Source: JBGTGT01 sp051439375
GTDB taxonomy: Bacteria > Cyanobacteriota > Cyanobacteriia > Cyanobacteriales > Microcystaceae
NCBI GenBank assembly: GCA_051439375.1
Contig: JBFRWB010000239.1
Coordinates: 1-64,000 of the forward strand
Length of the DNA stretch: 64,000 nucleotides
Direction of reading: 5' to 3'
Under the pieces are notes generated by a model. The model ran no database searches, had not been told where the DNA came from, and was given only the letters and a program-made list of their open reading frames with translations. How positions within the stretch are numbered: the stretch's first letter is position 1; each line of letters begins with the position of its first letter. Below are positions 63,321 to 64,000 of this stretch, in pieces. A program made the position numbers and the translations under genes.

Positions 63321-64000
63321 CTATTGAAATCTTGGTGTCATACAGTATGGGCAATCAACCCAATCTTGTTGCAATTCTGCGCCACAAGTAGCACAGGTTA
63401 AACAACTCTTGCGTTTGGCTTTTAATTCGGCTTCTAAGCCCGTATCGGTAAAGGTAACCCGTTCCACTTCTTCTAGGGTTGTATGGCCTTCTTGGACGAG
63501 ATTGAGGCTATAAGCCAGTAAAGTGACCATTCCTTCCTCAACAGCAGCCTCTTTAATGTCATCTGTCGTAGCACCTTCGTTAATCAGTTTTTGTACTCTT
63601 TCGGTGTTTCTCAAAACCTCATAGACACCGACCCGTCCTTTGTAACCACTACCGCCACATTTGGGACAAAGGCTACCATGTTGACTGGCTTCGGAAATTT
63701 GCTCTTGGGTTAATGTTTTGGCACGATAGATAGTAATTGGCTCATCTCCTGATGCAGAGAGTCCAAAACGGGCTAATTCTTCTTTCGTTGGCTGATAGGG
63801 TTCACGACACTCTGTACAGACTCGTCGCATCAGTCGTTGCGCTAGTACCCCTAATAAAGCACCCGACACCATAAAGGGTTCAATCCCCATTTCATCCAAA
63901 CGAGCGATCGCACCAGCAGCATCATTGGTGTGAAGGGTAGTTAAGACTAAGTGACCCGTTAAAGCAGCTTCAATGGCGGTTTTTGCCGTTTCTTTGTCTC
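63321..64000 (-). CDS. pilB: pilus extension ATPase PilB, C-terminal part
   Basis: The window cuts the N-terminus; about 226 residues remain. Visible are TLHTNDAAGAIARLDEMGIE (His-box region), the GspE-type zinc motif CTEC and CPKCGGSGYKGR, and the C-terminal end of the ATPase. After residue ~170 a separate tail holds two more C-x2-C pairs (CATC, CPYC) before MTPRFQ-stop. In Synechocystis the PilB1 C-terminal cysteine region recruits the RNA chaperone Hfq to the pilus base, so this tail may do the same here; that is from published work on another strain. First gene of the operon. Confidence 0.93.
   Translation of the reverse strand, partial: DKETAKTAIEAALTGHLVLTTLHTNDAAGAIARLDEMGIEPFMVSGALLGVLAQRLMRRVCTECREPYQPTKEELARFGLSASGDEPITIYRAKTLTQEQISEASQHGSLCPKCGGSGYKGRVGVYEVLRNTERVQKLINEGATTDDIKEAAVEEGMVTLLAYSLNLVQEGHTTLEEVERVTFTDTGLEAELKAKRKSCLTCATCGAELQQDWVDCPYCMTPRFQ

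Overview
The window is cyanobacterial chromosome. Direct evidence is psbI (photosystem II), apcE (phycobilisome core-membrane linker), PEP-CTERM exported proteins, a CruA/CruP-type flavoprotein, a carotenoid oxygenase, ferredoxin-type sulfite reductase, an XisH protein, pentapeptide-repeat proteins and many HIP1 octamers (GCGATCGC). The AT-rich genes and wide use of heptamer repeats suggest a unicellular Crocosphaera/Cyanothece-like organism. That genus-level guess is inference from style, not from a search.

Layout. 1-3.8 kb is accessory: a truncated xisH, two PEP-CTERM proteins (one an FG-GAP propeller), a 21-bp tandem array and a HicA-like remnant. 3.8-10.1 kb carries sulfite reductase with a ribbon-helix-helix-like tail, DTD and a double-ATPase peptide ABC protein. 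10.4-25.6 kb holds psbI, murG, a 3'(2'),5'-bisphosphate nucleotidase, a thioredoxin-like ferredoxin, a CmpR-like LysR regulator, lipA copy 1, miaB, gyrA and an AIPR-type defence candidate. 25.8-36.9 kb holds apcE, tamB coupled to a CPBP protease, a fluoroacetate-dehalogenase-like hydrolase and a HAD protein. 37-47.2 kb is mostly housekeeping and carotenoid genes: an aspartate-type aminotransferase, purK, rpsP-KH protein, ribF, moxR, carotenoid oxygenase and cruP-like. 47.2-49.6 kb is an AAA ATPase + TOPRIM pair resembling PARIS or AbiL defence systems, with a frame change at a nine-A run. 49.9-54.3 kb has an ABC-2 permease, a PD-(D/E)XK pseudogene with two nonsense codons, lipA copy 2 and a TAXI binding protein. 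54.4-60.6 kb has dnaB, a molybdopterin oxidoreductase, a CNNM/CorC protein and a 45-residue membrane protein. 60.7-64 kb is the type IV pilus operon pilB-pilT-pilC, ending at a strong terminator.

How the genes fit together. Sulfite reductase, the bisphosphate nucleotidase and possibly the NKWYS-type sulfotransferase-like protein touch sulfur and PAPS metabolism. tamB, murG and pilBTC build the envelope. The most unusual content is the defence-like material: the AAA/TOPRIM pair with a possible -1 frameshift, a second dnaX-like slippery A-run 1.5-2.3 kb away, the AIPR gene between gyrA and apcE, the decayed nuclease and the HicA remnant. A second theme is that intergenic gaps are filled with degenerate 7-bp-period repeats of several families, including both gaps inside the pil operon.
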